From NCBI GenBank assembly GCA_951812925.1, contig OX638371.1:45730101-45794100 (forward strand): a DNA stretch of 64,000 nucleotides, in the 5' to 3' direction. The notes beneath the pieces were generated by a model. It worked only from the letters and a program-made list of their open reading frames with translations, was not told the DNA's origin and searched no databases. The position numbers and the translations under genes are program-made. Every line of letters starts with the position of its first letter. The first letter of the stretch is position 1. Source of the stretch: Calliopum simillimum. Taxonomy: Eukaryota; Arthropoda; Insecta; Diptera; Lauxaniidae. Positions 1 to 10,324 of the stretch are shown here, piece by piece.

Positions 1-631
1 ATTGAAAATAAATACAATTGCAGACATATCTGACAATCCTTATTTAGTTTTTGAACCGTAAAATTTAATAAAATAGGGTTTTAATGAAACAATTGTTTGG
101 AAGAATGAATGAATCATGTAGAAGTTGCCTTTAATTATAACATTAGCATGGAAAACTAAACGAATCGGGTGACTAAAAATCAATCGTTAATATCAGCCTA
201 TTGAAATTTTCATTAAAAACTTGGTTTGACTTAAGCTTCCATTTTAACTCAAAGAATTAAGTTTATAAACAAAAATTTCAATTCTTGTCTTAACTTTGAA
301 GTTGGAAGCAATTGGAAATCAGTCATTCAATTTGTTTCGTCTTCCAGGCTAAGTCTATTTAATAGATATGTATCAACATATCGGCACGAAAATGCAAAAG
401 GACGGAACAACATGGTTCGACATATGAGTTATTTTGTTGTAACGTCTTTTTGCATTAAAGTGACAATTTACAACCAAAAAGTCAATAGTAAAACTTAAAA
501 AAAAATTTACAAATAAAATCTGCTGCGAATTTCAATCAAAAACCTTTTTTAATCACGTGCAGCACGAGCACCATTCCAATCCCTGCAGTGATGAAGAGCT
601 GATGCCAATGATTTTATGATGGTATACTCAC
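1..631. other. AT-rich DNA without a recognisable gene
   Basis: No coding region, RNA gene or clear repeat was recognised here. It lies 3' of the minus-strand cyclin K-like locus. Confidence 0.5.
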
Positions 632-673
632 TAAGATCTTCTTTCGATTTTGAAAAAGTTTGAACGAAAGCAT
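632..673 (-). other. Possible 42-nt downstream exon of the cyclin K-like locus
   Basis: On the minus strand a pyrimidine-rich tract ending TTTGCAG directly precedes this block, and GTGAGTATAC follows it, so acceptor and donor consensus flank 42 nt. No cyclin K residues are recognisable in it, and chance splice motifs are common in AT-rich DNA. This is a weak inference. Confidence 0.15.
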
Positions 674-872
674 CTGCAAAGAAAAAAAATTAATTTCATT
701 GGACACTGTTAAGAAATAACGTGACAACCCTAGAAAAATGTTTTTGACTAAAGGATGCAGTTCGATTTCAAATACTAACATATACATACATATCTGAATA
801 TCATTGCATTCGTTCTTCAACCAGGAAAGAAAAACGTAATTATCTCAAAACATTTTTCAAGAAAGCTGCGCA

Positions 873-1879
873 TTATTTCGTAAAATTTTTTTTAAGTATA
901 CGTACCCCTTCGGCTGCTTTGGTGCAGTTAAATTTAAGCCCCAGTTCGCAACTTAAAGCATAACGCAAATGTGCCGACTGACGACCAACCCAATCAGCGA
1001 CAGTGAATTTACTTAATTTACTAGCAAGATGTATCAGAGCAACTGCAATCATCTCTGGTTCCCACTGTAGACAGACGACAGTGCTTAAGGAATCATTTAC
1101 GAAATTCCATGCCATTTGCACCATTTTTTTAAGTTTCTGCTGATCGCCTTTGAAGCATTTCGCATATTTGAGCAAGAATGTGTATGGATGTTTCACCTGG
1201 AGATCGAATTTTATGGTTTGCAGCAGAATACGCTCCAAAGTCATAACTTCCTATAAGAGAATTAAAGAAAAATTTACCCAAATAATAATAAATTTAGTTT
1301 TCTACTAACGCACCTCCTTTGGATCTTCTCCGAATGAATAGAATTGCATGTCCGTTAAACTTCCACGTGCAGTCTTTATTATATCCCTGCATTTCTTGGG
1401 CGTTTCCTCCACTTTGCCCGCCAAGAAGAGGCCACAGCATGCTATGACATAACGCGGAAAGCGCTTAAACTAATGAAACATATAAAAGCGATGAAAGTAC
1501 ACCACTCCGATAGCAATGATATTGCGTCCAAGGCCTATTTCGGGGCCACAACTCATGATGAAGCAAGCGCCTTCTTTGCGACAGCGACGTTCCGTGTCCA
1601 ATGTTATGTCATCCAATACATAAAGTGTGTCTTTCAACTCTTTTTTGTCATAATACCAGCAAGGCATTGTCCCAATGTTGGCAGTGATACTTTGACTAGG
1701 ATTTGGGGAGTTTAGTTGTTGCGGCGTCTGCTTCAGAATCTGGCTCAGTTGTTGTAGGTACAGGCATTCCTTCATGAGAAAATGATTACGCTATCGCTTA
1801 AATTGATTTATTTATTAAAAAGAACAAAAACACTTACGATTATGTTTAATCCAAGATGCAAAATACTTTTTTCGAACAT
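873..1879 (-). pseudogene. CycK: Cyclin K-like gene copy, intron-containing, with in-frame stop
   Basis: The minus strand encodes the N-terminal cyclin box of cyclin K, the partner of CDK12/CDK13 in RNA polymerase II CTD phosphorylation. The family start MPCWYYDKK begins at 1667; an in-frame extension reaches 1775, and a 14-codon exon (1879-1838) followed by a GTAAGT donor is possible. Exon sequence runs to 1314; a 63-nt intron (1313-1251) has donor GTGCGT and acceptor TTATAG; coding resumes with the [16 protein letters not shown] block. A TAG at 1472-1470 interrupts the cyclin box between the FYMFH and FPRYV motifs, where the family has a Ser codon. After the DWVGRQ motif (about 976) the protein no longer resembles cyclin K, and a GTACGT donor at 905 may end this exon. 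Retained introns rule out a retrocopy. It is most likely a decayed duplicate; readthrough or assembly error are alternatives. Confidence 0.75.
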
Positions 1880-1923
1880 TTTATTAGAATTTTATTCACA
1901 AACCGAACAACAAATCAAATGTC

Positions 1924-3185
1924 AGGGCTGCCGATGGATGATTTGATTCCTAACTCTATTTAGACAAGCGGTGGAGGGTAGAGTCGATGCAAATCCCGGG
2001 ATTGATTAAAACTATTTTTATCAAAAATATGAAATTAAGTTAAAAAAATTAGGTAAACATTATTTAATATTGTTGAACAAGCACCGATTTTGATCCGACA
2101 TTACTCATTTTGTTGGTAATTGAATTTAGAAAAAAAGAAACACTTTATATTTATGCAGTTTAGAAAAAAAAAAAATAGGAACAATTCTAAACAAAAATAT
2201 TAGTTTTCGATGTATCTGTCGATTCTCAATCTGAATCTGGCATCAAAATCGGTCTATCACGTATGGTTTTTGAGATATCCTCAACTCAAAGTTGAAATAT
2301 CACGATTTGTGAGGTTATATGGAGGACACTCGAAACTATTTTCTATTGAATGCGTCATATATGTAGTACTAGCTTGTGCCTTCAAATGAGTTATAAATTC
2401 ATGATACCATTTGAAATTATCGTAACTTTTTATAAGAAAATCCTTTGATACTATATCATAGCTCATTTTGAAGACAAAAGCCGTGTTCCTTTTGACGCGT
2501 ATATACAATTGTGTATATTTTTATATTGCAATAACTCATGAACAGTGAGTCGCACAATAAAAACTCTAAGGAACTTTTTTATGGAGAATCACGTTCTCTA
2601 CAAAAACTTTTCATTTTATATTTAAAAAATTTATCTTTTAGGAGTTATTCTATAAAAACTGGTTAATCGCCGATAAACGGCAAAAAATTAATTTTTTTTA
2701 AATAACTTCTAAATAATTATTATTTATCTAAATATTATTTTTACAAAAGATCAAAATTATTTGTAGAGCATGCGGTTCTCCCTGAAAAAGACCCTTGGAC
2801 TTTTTATCGTTCGACTCGCCATTCATAAGTTATCGCAATTTGGAAATTACCACAATTTTATATACGCGTCAAAAAAACACGGCTAAAGAATAGAACGAGA
2901 TGTTGCATTTAATAGAAAATAATTTCGTGCATACTCCATACAACCTCAAAAATCATATTTTTTGAACTTTTAGTTAAGGACATCTCAAAAACCGTACGCG
3001 ATAGACCGATTCAGATTCAGAACTGGCAAATGTAGTGAAAATTACTATTTTTGGTTAGAATTGTTCTATTTTTTAAAAAAAAAACCGCATAAATTTAAAG
3101 TGTTGGTTTTTTTTCAATTTCGGGATTGCAATTTATAATCCCGAAAATCACGGGCTCGCTAAAAGGCTCAAAAATTGGCATCCCT
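1924..3185. mobile_element. Hairpin (foldback/MITE-like) element, 1.26 kb
   Basis: The ends AGGGCTGCCGAT (left) and the reverse complement of ATTGGCATCCCT (right) are imperfect inverted repeats. Long internal arms also pair: about 2140-2510 with 2850-3110, including the shared blocks GACGCGTATATA / TATACGCGTC and GGTCTATCACGTA / its inverse near 2250 and 3005. No transposase is present. Target-site duplication was not resolved, so the superfamily is open (hAT-like ends are possible). Confidence 0.6.
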
Positions 3186-3913
3186 AATACATATATATCG
3201 AACAAATTAAAATGGCATAGACTTGAAAAAAAGGCTTCAAAAAAAAAAAAAACTAGTCAAAATGTACGAAAATTTGCCATATTTCAAAAATCATGACTCG
3301 GATTTAAAACTTTAGTAAACCAAATTTGTAGTGAATTAAAATACCATTCATTTGGCACCAATATTTTTAAATTCTATCAAGAGGTTCCGGTTTTCATAAA
3401 GCCATATCCCGATCTTCCGATTTCTATATCTCCGTAAGTTTTTGGAAAACGGAACTAAGAGAAGTTGTTCGTCCCATGAATCTTACATTTTTTGGTGTTC
3501 TACCGATTACCAACCACCACCACAAATAAAAATGGCAAAGGCCTAAGAATATTTTGAAACAAATGAGTTTTTTGGCACGAAAGGAAAATAAAAAATATGT
3601 AGCTGTGTTTTAGACGACATTTTATATATGCTCGTATAAGCACGTAGAAAAAAGAAAATTCACAATGGAGTCCCTGGTAAAAAAACTATGACAGCTGTCA
3701 TGATCTTAGGTTCGTGTGGTAATAATCGTGGTACTAATAAAATGAAAATGTTACTTTTTGAGAGCAATAAAAGCACTTAAAAAATTCAAGTTTTTAATAA
3801 TATTCTATCTTATAGAATAGAACAAACATTTTATTCGTACATTTACATTATTTAATTTTGGAGCAGCTTCAAATGTTCTCATAAATATCACATTACTTTT
3901 TCCCCAGATTTAC
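3186..3913. other. Non-coding AT-rich interval
   Basis: No gene, repeat unit or terminal inverted repeat was recognised. Confidence 0.4.
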
Positions 3914-4345
3914 CAAAATTCGGCAACTTCTCGTTTTTCATTATGACAAGCGCATTAGGTTTTCATTAGGTAAATCTTAAGCCTGCCCAACTAGGCAAAT
4001 GTTAGGCATTCCGAAACTAGGCAACTGTTCGTTTATCACTATGATCACCGCATTAGGCGTTCATTAGGCAAACCTAATTTAGGAATATCCTGAGCCTGCA
4101 TAACTAGGCAATTGTTAGGCATTCCGAAACTAGGCAACTGTTCGTTTATCACTATGACCCCCACGTTAGGTTTTCGTAAGGCAAACGAAATTCGGCAACT
4201 GTTCGTTTAGCACTATGACCACCGCATTAGGCGTTTATTAGGCAAACCCAAAGCCTACTTAACAAGGCAAGTAATAGGCATTCCTAATTTAGGCTAACCC
4301 CATTGCCTCCCAATTAGGGCCTAATGTATTTTTAGGCATGCCTAA
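3914..4345. repeat. Degenerate tandem array rich in TTAGGC/GCCTAA
   Basis: Four diverged direct units begin near 3914, 4012, 4123 and 4188, each with a form of CGGCAACTGTTCGTTTAKCA followed by CACTATGACC and then ATTAGGCGTTCATTAGGCAA or a close variant. Full units are about 100-112 bp and the third is shortened. The hexamer TTAGGC and its complement recur in both orientations. The array abuts the BEL-derived repeat. Confidence 0.75.
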
Positions 4346-4374
4346 GCAAATTTCTAGTCGGGATGTATATATGA

Positions 4375-5251
4375 AGCACTCTATGCCAAGTGTACCAGGT
4401 TTAAATTTTTTTTTTCTCCGATTTTGCTCAAATTTGGCAATATGGTAGATCCGGTGTGCAAGAACAACAATCCGCAAGGATTTGGTCCTAGTACCATTTG
4501 TTGTTAAAATACAGGGTGTTGAAGTTGGCGTTTTTAGTCGTTTTCATGAAAAGGGTGTTTTTTCAAAAATTTATAGCTTACTCTAAAGTTTGTAAATTTA
4601 TAAATCTAAGTTACAGGTCCCATTCATTTTGAAGTGTTCTTTTTATAAAAAAATATTTCTTTCTTTTTTTTCACCAAAATTTTTTACACTTCAAAATGCT
4701 TTTGAATTTTTTTTAAAAAAAAACCCCCTTAAATTTTTTTTAAAAATACTTTAAATTAAAGCATAATTTATAAGCTTTAAAATGATGTATGACTCAAGAT
4801 GGGATTGGGAGTTTGCACCAAAAAGTTTCCAAAAAAATTTGAGTGAAAAGTAGTTTTAGCAGAACCGGTATAAGTTGGAAACGCTTGGATGAATATTAAA
4901 AACTTTAGTGTCATATGAAAGCTATTTCAATAAGCTTTAAAATTGTTTTACTAAAGTTTTTAATTTGTCCAACGTTATTTATAATTATTCATTTATACAT
5001 TATACGTTATTGTACTCCCTAGCAAAAAGTTGAGGAGCAAATTAAACAAATAAAAGTGAAAAAACTCGCTCTGAACTTATTGCCGATATGCCGCGAAATT
5101 TTTTTTTGCGATTGCAAACCAGGGAGTTAGCGAATAAATTCTCGAGAATATTTATTTACGATAAGGCCCCATATAACGACCCCTTCCATCTCTTTTAGTC
5201 GTTTTCTGATAGTTTTTATCACAAAATCGATCAGCCTGGGATAAAAACTGC
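4375..5251 (-). repeat. BEL/Pao-derived repeat, copy 1
   Basis: This block is nearly identical to 13685-14572 in the same orientation. Its right end (5152-5251, minus) encodes the conserved BEL stretch between protease and RT (a CDKNY...T..R.GRY type motif), while the rest is non-coding. The family therefore seems to be a deletion derivative that joins the pre-RT segment to 3' non-coding sequence, with RT, RNase H and integrase absent. Here, unlike copy 2, it continues into BEL protease and gag. Confidence 0.7.
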
Positions 5252-5860
5252 TTTTTGGGAAGCTCCTCCAACTCCAAAAAACGTGCAATCTGTTTATTGA
5301 TTGCAACCTTACTGAAGTGAGTAAAAGAAGTCTTAAAACTGGATATTTTATTACAAGGAATAGGGCCTGTAAATATCCAACCGAAAATGGTTTCTTGGGC
5401 CAAAAGCGACCCAAGGAGATTCTTTTAGATGCCATCAAGAATAATAGTGGGGCACAAATCGCCACCGATAAGTACGTCTATTTGACCACTTGTGAAGAAA
5501 TGTGGGTCTGCCAGTTGAAAATCTGGCAGATTTTTGCACATCAAAGGATCAATTGAGACAGATAGCAAATTACCAGTTAGCCGAGACAAAACATAAGCAG
5601 TAACAGCAATCTGTAACTACCTGATTTACTTGGGCTGAGACAGCGTTGTTGAGCCCTGAAACTTGAGCATTGACGGCTCGCGTAGGAAGTTTCAATATTT
5701 TCTGCAATCGTTCGGATACAAACGTACCCTCAGAGCCAGAGTTGATAAGCGCTCTGGTTGTGTACGCCGAACCTACACTGTCTACACTCGAAGTAATGGG
5801 AGATGTTGGGGGTCGTACTACAATGCAAGAGAGTATTGTGACGTTGTTTACACGTCGCAC
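5152..5860 (-). pseudogene. BEL/Pao aspartic protease and pre-RT linker
   Basis: The segment 5860-5690 has the BEL/Pao protease signature (DUF1758-like) TRALINSGSEGTFVSERL, where the family has DSGSE. The catalytic Asp codon is AAC (Asn), so the protease should be inactive. Further on, around 5340-5152, an LEELPKKQFLSQ block and a C..NY..T..R..GRY motif match the linker that precedes BEL RT. The two parts are in different frames, so frameshifts have accumulated. Confidence 0.7.
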
Positions 5861-5948
5861 AAGAATACAAACTCTTACACTCCTTTACTTGGTGAGAGTT
5901 CGCTAAGCAATTGATGCAATATTGATGCTTACGAACAATTGCTAAGCG

Positions 5949-6722
5949 TTACTTCGCATTCAATTTCCAAAATTTGAGGCATAACCGCAGCGCATGCTGT
6001 TCCGACGAACATATTTTGCACTTCGCTGTCGATACTTTTACCTGATAGGTATTGAGACGCTTACTGATATTAGCATTTGTCTGTTTTGAACAGGTTGATG
6101 GCAAAGACATTTGCCGAGGAATCGGACCACTTGAGCTACGAAAGTCAGAAACTGTTTCAAGAGTTTGAAACTGACTTGTCAAAAATGCATCGAGATCTGT
6201 CCATTTCGGAATTTAATTTTTCTTCGAAATGGATTGCTCCCACAACTAAAGCGTGACCTCTGGCAACCTTGTCGAACACAGGTATACCAGAATGGCATCC
6301 CAATTTGAGATGTCAATATTATGAGTATTGAGCGCAAAAATACAACTATTTATGTCCCCTTGCATTTTTTCAGCTCAGGGCCAGACTCTTTTGGCACAGG
6401 GCACAAATTAAATAAAACCTTAAGCTGGCTGTTGACCAGGATACGTTTATTTTCGTACCTGTCAGACAAATTACGCCATGCTTCAACAAATCCTTCATTT
6501 GTCAAAGGAGATTTTCGCACAATCTCCTTTGCTTCACCGCTTGTTTTCTGATGCAAGTGGAATAACTTTTCCACTGACGAGAGCCGCAAGTTATTTATAT
6601 AAATGGCCGTGAACATGTCCCTAAAGGACGGCCATGAGAGGTAATCACCATTGAAAACCTCAGTATCGCACGGAGGTACAGGCATACTGTGACCTGATAT
6701 AGGCATAAGCTCTGTATCTAGA
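5949..6722 (-). pseudogene. BEL/Pao gag, C-terminal part
   Basis: From 6722 the minus strand encodes a DUF1759-type gag: [20 protein letters not shown], then [15 protein letters not shown] and [16 protein letters not shown]. These are hallmark motifs of BEL/Pao capsid. The reading frame fails near 6350 and resumes at 6182-5949, where CKICSSEQHALRLC forms a zinc-knuckle-like motif. The gag product would form the retroelement particle; this copy is broken by frameshifts and by the insertion at its 5' side. Confidence 0.75.
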
Positions 6723-6727
6723 GATCG

Positions 6728-8391
6728 CACAGTGATGCGATCAGTACAAGCTAGACGGAAAAAACTCGAAATCGAATTTTTACATTCCGAATATGAAAAA
6801 ATATCGGAAAATATATAATTAACTCATAAGTAATGTTTTACTTACCTCCGATTTCTACATAAAATACCAAAAATCGTCAAAGTTGGCATAAAAGAAGATG
6901 TTTTTCAAATTTGTGTCCATGAAATTAGTTGCTATTTTCACAATTTTTTTTGAATACTTCCCAATATCGAAAAGAGTTGAAACTCGGCACACATTACGAC
7001 CAAGATATTTTTTATGAAAATATTATAAATTCAAAACCAAATCTTTTAAAATGTTGGTGCTATAGAATAGAATGTAGAGAGATAAATGTGAAAAAACGCC
7101 AAAATCTGCAAAACATTTTGGAAAATAAAAAAAATAGGTCACTGTCACTGTGTTATGTCTACTTTTAGCCTAAGTGCGCAAATTTACCTTTGACTTTTTT
7201 TCTTAATCGATATGATGGTACTAAATATTACTGTATTAATTAGGCTCTGACCGTATTGTCTGAAATATATATAATTTTAAGTCGATGAGACTTTTTGTGG
7301 GGTTTAAATATTTGTAATATAACACACAATATTTTTACACTGAGAAAAAAAATAAATATATACACGAAATAAAAAAAAAACCTATTTTAGTGAAGTGTAA
7401 ATCAGTCTCAAAAACGAAAAGTTTGGTTTAATATTTTGGTAAATAAAAAAAAAACGGTCACTTGATATTTTCACCAAACTTTTTTTTTCAACTGAGTATT
7501 ATGTCTACTTTAAGCACTAGGAGTGCCTAAGTGCGCAAACTTGACATTGTATTTTTTTTTCAACCTATTTGATTGTCCTAAAAATGCTATTAAATTAAAT
7601 TTCAAATCCAGGTTCCGAATAATTTTTCTAAATATTATGAATGGTTTTTGGGTAATTTAATTACTTTGAGCTCTAATCCGGGTAACATAACTAACACAAC
7701 ACGTTATGTTAATACACAGAAAAAAAAAAAATCAGTAAATCCTCAAACATTTTTTTTTTTTTTTTAAATCCTTGTTTATTGTTTTTGTTATTTTTTTTAT
7801 ATAATAAAACTGAAATATATATTTGCGTCAGTAACAAAACAATAGCTTATTTAATCATGTTATTAAAAAAAAACTCTCGCAACCGAAAAAGTACTTTCTG
7901 AAGAGTAAACAGGTCCCCTCCAAAATTATCAAATATCATCACTGATGCACTTGCTAAGCTTTATTATTGTATCAATATTATTTATTATACTCATATTATT
8001 TATTATATTAATATTATTAACATTATTAGTGCCTAAGAAATCAAATATTACACGTCTACTTAAAATTTCGTTATTGCAGATTTTTTCGTTAGTTATGGTG
8101 CAATTTATATTTCAGTTGTATGGGAGGTACCACGCCCACTTGTCCAATCGTGCTGAAATTTTTATGAATTTAAAAAACTACATAAAATCCATATAAAATT
8201 TTGTAACCATAGGTCGTTCCGTTTTTAAGGTATAGCCCAAAATGTAAATAAGTTGTATGGGAGGTGCCGCACCCACCCACTTGTCAAAAAATTCTGAAAT
8301 AATTTTTTTTGTACTTTCCCATACCTAAAACATAAAAAACTGCAAAAAAAATAGTTTTTTCCGTCTGGCATGTACTAATCGCATCACTGTG
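6728..8391. mobile_element. Non-autonomous Transib-like transposon with RSS-like ends
   Basis: Both ends read inward CACAGTG, a 23-nt spacer, then GAAAAAACT. Left: heptamer 6728-6734, spacer 6735-6757, nonamer 6758-6766. Right (minus): 8391-8385, 8384-8362, 8361-8353. The spacers differ at only a few positions. GATCG flanks the element on both sides (6723-6727, 8392-8396), a 5-bp target duplication. Transib transposons, relatives of RAG1, have CACWRTG-type termini, RSS-like spacing and 5-bp duplications, so assignment to Transib is an inference from termini. The 1.66-kb interior has no transposase: the longest ORF (7945-8196, plus) is a low-complexity hydrophobic stretch. Confidence 0.7.
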
Positions 8392-8396
8392 GATCG

Positions 8397-8690
8397 CTTA
8401 GGGGCTTTTCTTGTGAAAGGTCCGAAATTGTACCTGCTACCCTGATATAAGATTGGTAGCAAGTGCGATACATATTCTTCAGAACTTCAAGGCTAGTTTT
8501 ATCCTCAGCAATTTTTTCCAGACTTGCTTCATATGCAGACTTTACTTTTCTCCACAGGCATTTAAGCTCTTCAAGCTGAGCAGCCAAGGAGAAAATGGTA
8601 TGGGATTCAATATCATTGAAATCTGTCTCAAATTCAATAAGTGAATCTGAGAAACGAATAAATGTCTTCAAGTCTGACATATTAAATTTG
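8397..8690 (-). pseudogene. BEL/Pao gag, N-terminal part
   Basis: The start at 8690 (MSDLKTFIRFSDSLIEFE) opens a predicted helical, coiled-coil-like N-terminus typical of BEL/Pao gag, ending in TISDLSQEKPLSD at the insertion point. Rejoined across the inserted element the downstream gag is one base out of frame, so gag also carries a frameshift independent of the insertion. An in-frame upstream extension to 8770 is unlikely to be coding. Confidence 0.7.
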
Positions 8691-8770
8691 CTATTGGTTT
8701 CTTTATCTTGTAAATATGCTTTAAACCACAAAAAAAAAGTTTCGAATAACTTTTTTAATGTTCTGATCAA

Positions 8771-9178
8771 GTTCAGAAACGAAAAATTTTACTTTTTGTC
8801 CAAAAAAACTTGAAAAAAACAAAATTATTTAAGAAATTTATCACGAAAACCAAACAAAATTGCTTAAAAGTTGTCTCTTTAATAAGAAAAGCACAAAAAA
8901 TTAGTTAAAATAAATTTGTATACAAAAGAAAATATTTTGTATACCAGTGTAAACGTATATATATACAAGAAAACACTGTAGAAAACCAAATAAATTATTT
9001 TTAAACATATGTGCGCACAAAAGTGTTTTTGGATGTCAAAGATATAACAATAGTTAATTTAATTTACTTAATTTCTAGTATATTAGAAATTTTTAAAATA
9101 AATTCCATACGTGCATGCATGTTTGTGTGTATGTTTATAATTTTTAAAATAATTTTTTTTTTTTTTTATTTGTAAGCA
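8771..9178. other. Non-coding DNA between BEL gag and the LINE
   Basis: Probably BEL 5' leader or LTR sequence. Motifs such as ATATTTTGTATACMAGTGTAAA near 8940 recur near 13370 and 13490 on the other side of the LINE, which suggests the LINE landed in this region. No gene seen. Confidence 0.35.
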
Positions 9179-9352
9179 GTGCTGTTGCACTGCTCTTTGA
9201 TTCTTCTTTGTGCTTTATCCGCAAGAATTAGCTTGAGTCAGTCTGTCTGTGTTAAATTGTTGTTGCTCACTAACGGATATCTTTCGACAAAAATTAACCC
9301 TTTTTTCACTTCGGTGACAAGTTAGTCCCTTCATTATACGTTTTTAAATTTT

Positions 9353-10324
9353 TTGCTTTTTTGCATAATGGATTACTTTTCTTCAGACAATCTTCTCGCG
9401 TGTTCTCTTGGCGATAGTTGCAAATGCCAAAATATTTTAAATTCAATGTTTTCTTGCTCTGGTCCGTGTGAACAGATGTTTCATGCACAGTGTGCTAAAC
9501 TCTCAAATTCTGTTACAGAGCTCTTATGCTCTAAACGATCAGGCTTGGAATGGTATTGCCCTTCTTGTAGGGTCCTCTCTCCGTTGAGTTGTTTCAACAA
9601 AATTAAAGAATTTGGGGAAAATTTAAACAATCTGAATATTAATTTCAGAGATATTCTTAATAACTTTTGTGACTTTTCTCCCCAAATTGAAAAAAGTCTT
9701 AATGAGACTGTGATTAATGAGACTGTGACTAACGACACTGTGACTAATGAGACTGTGATTAATGAGACCTTACTTCGTAATGACATTATTTCTGCAGCCT
9801 CTGCGGTTGCTGCATCCACCCCGTCGGTACCTAAATCCTTAAAGAAAAAAAGGAAACCGAGACGAAAGCTAAATAGGAATTCAAGTAACAATGACGTTGC
9901 TGGGGCTGCGGCTAATCCTTCTCCTATTAATCCTACAGCTTCGTCCAATCCGCCAAATAGTGTCCGTCCAACCGCTTCATCATCAACCAATCTACAAGCT
10001 GTTGATACTGTTGTTATCCCTGTTTCTATGCGCGCATTGCCTAAATCGAAATCAATTTTTATTTCGCGGCTGCACCCTGATTCAACTTCTGACACTATTA
10101 AAGAGTTTTTAAAGCAAAATAATATCATTCCTCTTGACGCATATGTTTCATGTAGGAAGCTTGGCAACAAACCAACTCATGCTTCTTTTAAATTATCGGT
10201 GGCTTCTTGTCATTTCGCTGCCGTCTGCAATCCAAAAGCATGGGTTGATAATGTCTTCATTTCTGAATTTAAGGAAACAAAGAAGGCTACTCGAAATTAT
10301 AATAGACTCAATTCAAAAAACTAA
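9353..10324 (+). CDS. LINE ORF1 protein with PHD finger
   Basis: An open frame of 323 codons; the ATG at 9368 (MDYFSSDN) is the likelier start. Residues about 15-75 form a PHD-type zinc finger: Cys pairs near CKCQ, CSGPC, then H-x2-C in FHAQCAK, and CPSC. A middle region has five 15-bp repeats (NETV[IT]) and a basic KKKRKPRRK stretch. The C-terminus (SIFISRLHPD onward, about residues 225-310) looks RRM- or nucleic-acid-chaperone-like. The product would bind the LINE RNA. This is the longest intact frame in the element. The 3' end overlaps the probable ORF2 start in another frame. Confidence 0.75.
   Translation: MLFCIMDYFSSDNLLACSLGDSCKCQNILNSMFSCSGPCEQMFHAQCAKLSNSVTELLCSKRSGLEWYCPSCRVLSPLSCFNKIKEFGENLNNLNINFRDILNNFCDFSPQIEKSLNETVINETVTNDTVTNETVINETLLRNDIISAASAVAASTPSVPKSLKKKRKPRRKLNRNSSNNDVAGAAANPSPINPTASSNPPNSVRPTASSSTNLQAVDTVVIPVSMRALPKSKSIFISRLHPDSTSDTIKEFLKQNNIIPLDAYVSCRKLGNKPTHASFKLSVASCHFAAVCNPKAWVDNVFISEFKETKKATRNYNRLNSKN
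9701..9770 (+). repeat. 15-bp in-frame repeats in LINE ORF1
   Basis: About five tandem copies of AATGAGACTGTGAYT encode NETV followed by I or T. The unit length is a multiple of three, so copy-number change keeps ORF1 open. Confidence 0.85.

Larger units (their letters stand above)
5130..8770 (-). mobile_element. Decayed BEL/Pao LTR retrotransposon (gag-protease part)
   Basis: Read right to left the order is gag N-terminus (8690-8397), gag C-terminal part (6722-5949), zinc-knuckle-like motif, aspartic protease (5860-5570) and the pre-RT linker (to 5152). RT, RNase H and integrase are missing. A 1,664-bp inverted-repeat element at 6728-8391 splits gag and is flanked by GATCG on both sides. 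LTR boundaries were not resolved; the region right of 8770 is interrupted by the LINE. Confidence 0.75.

Noticed and set aside
3914..4345. TTAGGC words as evidence of telomeric sequence
   Set aside because: Words are interspersed in both orientations in a ~110-bp unit, and dipterans do not use TTAGG-type telomeres.
7945..8196. Hydrophobic 83-codon frame inside the Transib-like element
   Set aside because: Composed of ATT/TTA-rich low-complexity sequence; no relation to a transposase.
9481..10170. 229-codon open frame on the minus strand
   Set aside because: It lies opposite the LINE ORF1, and its Val/Ser/Leu repeats are the antisense of the NETV repeats.
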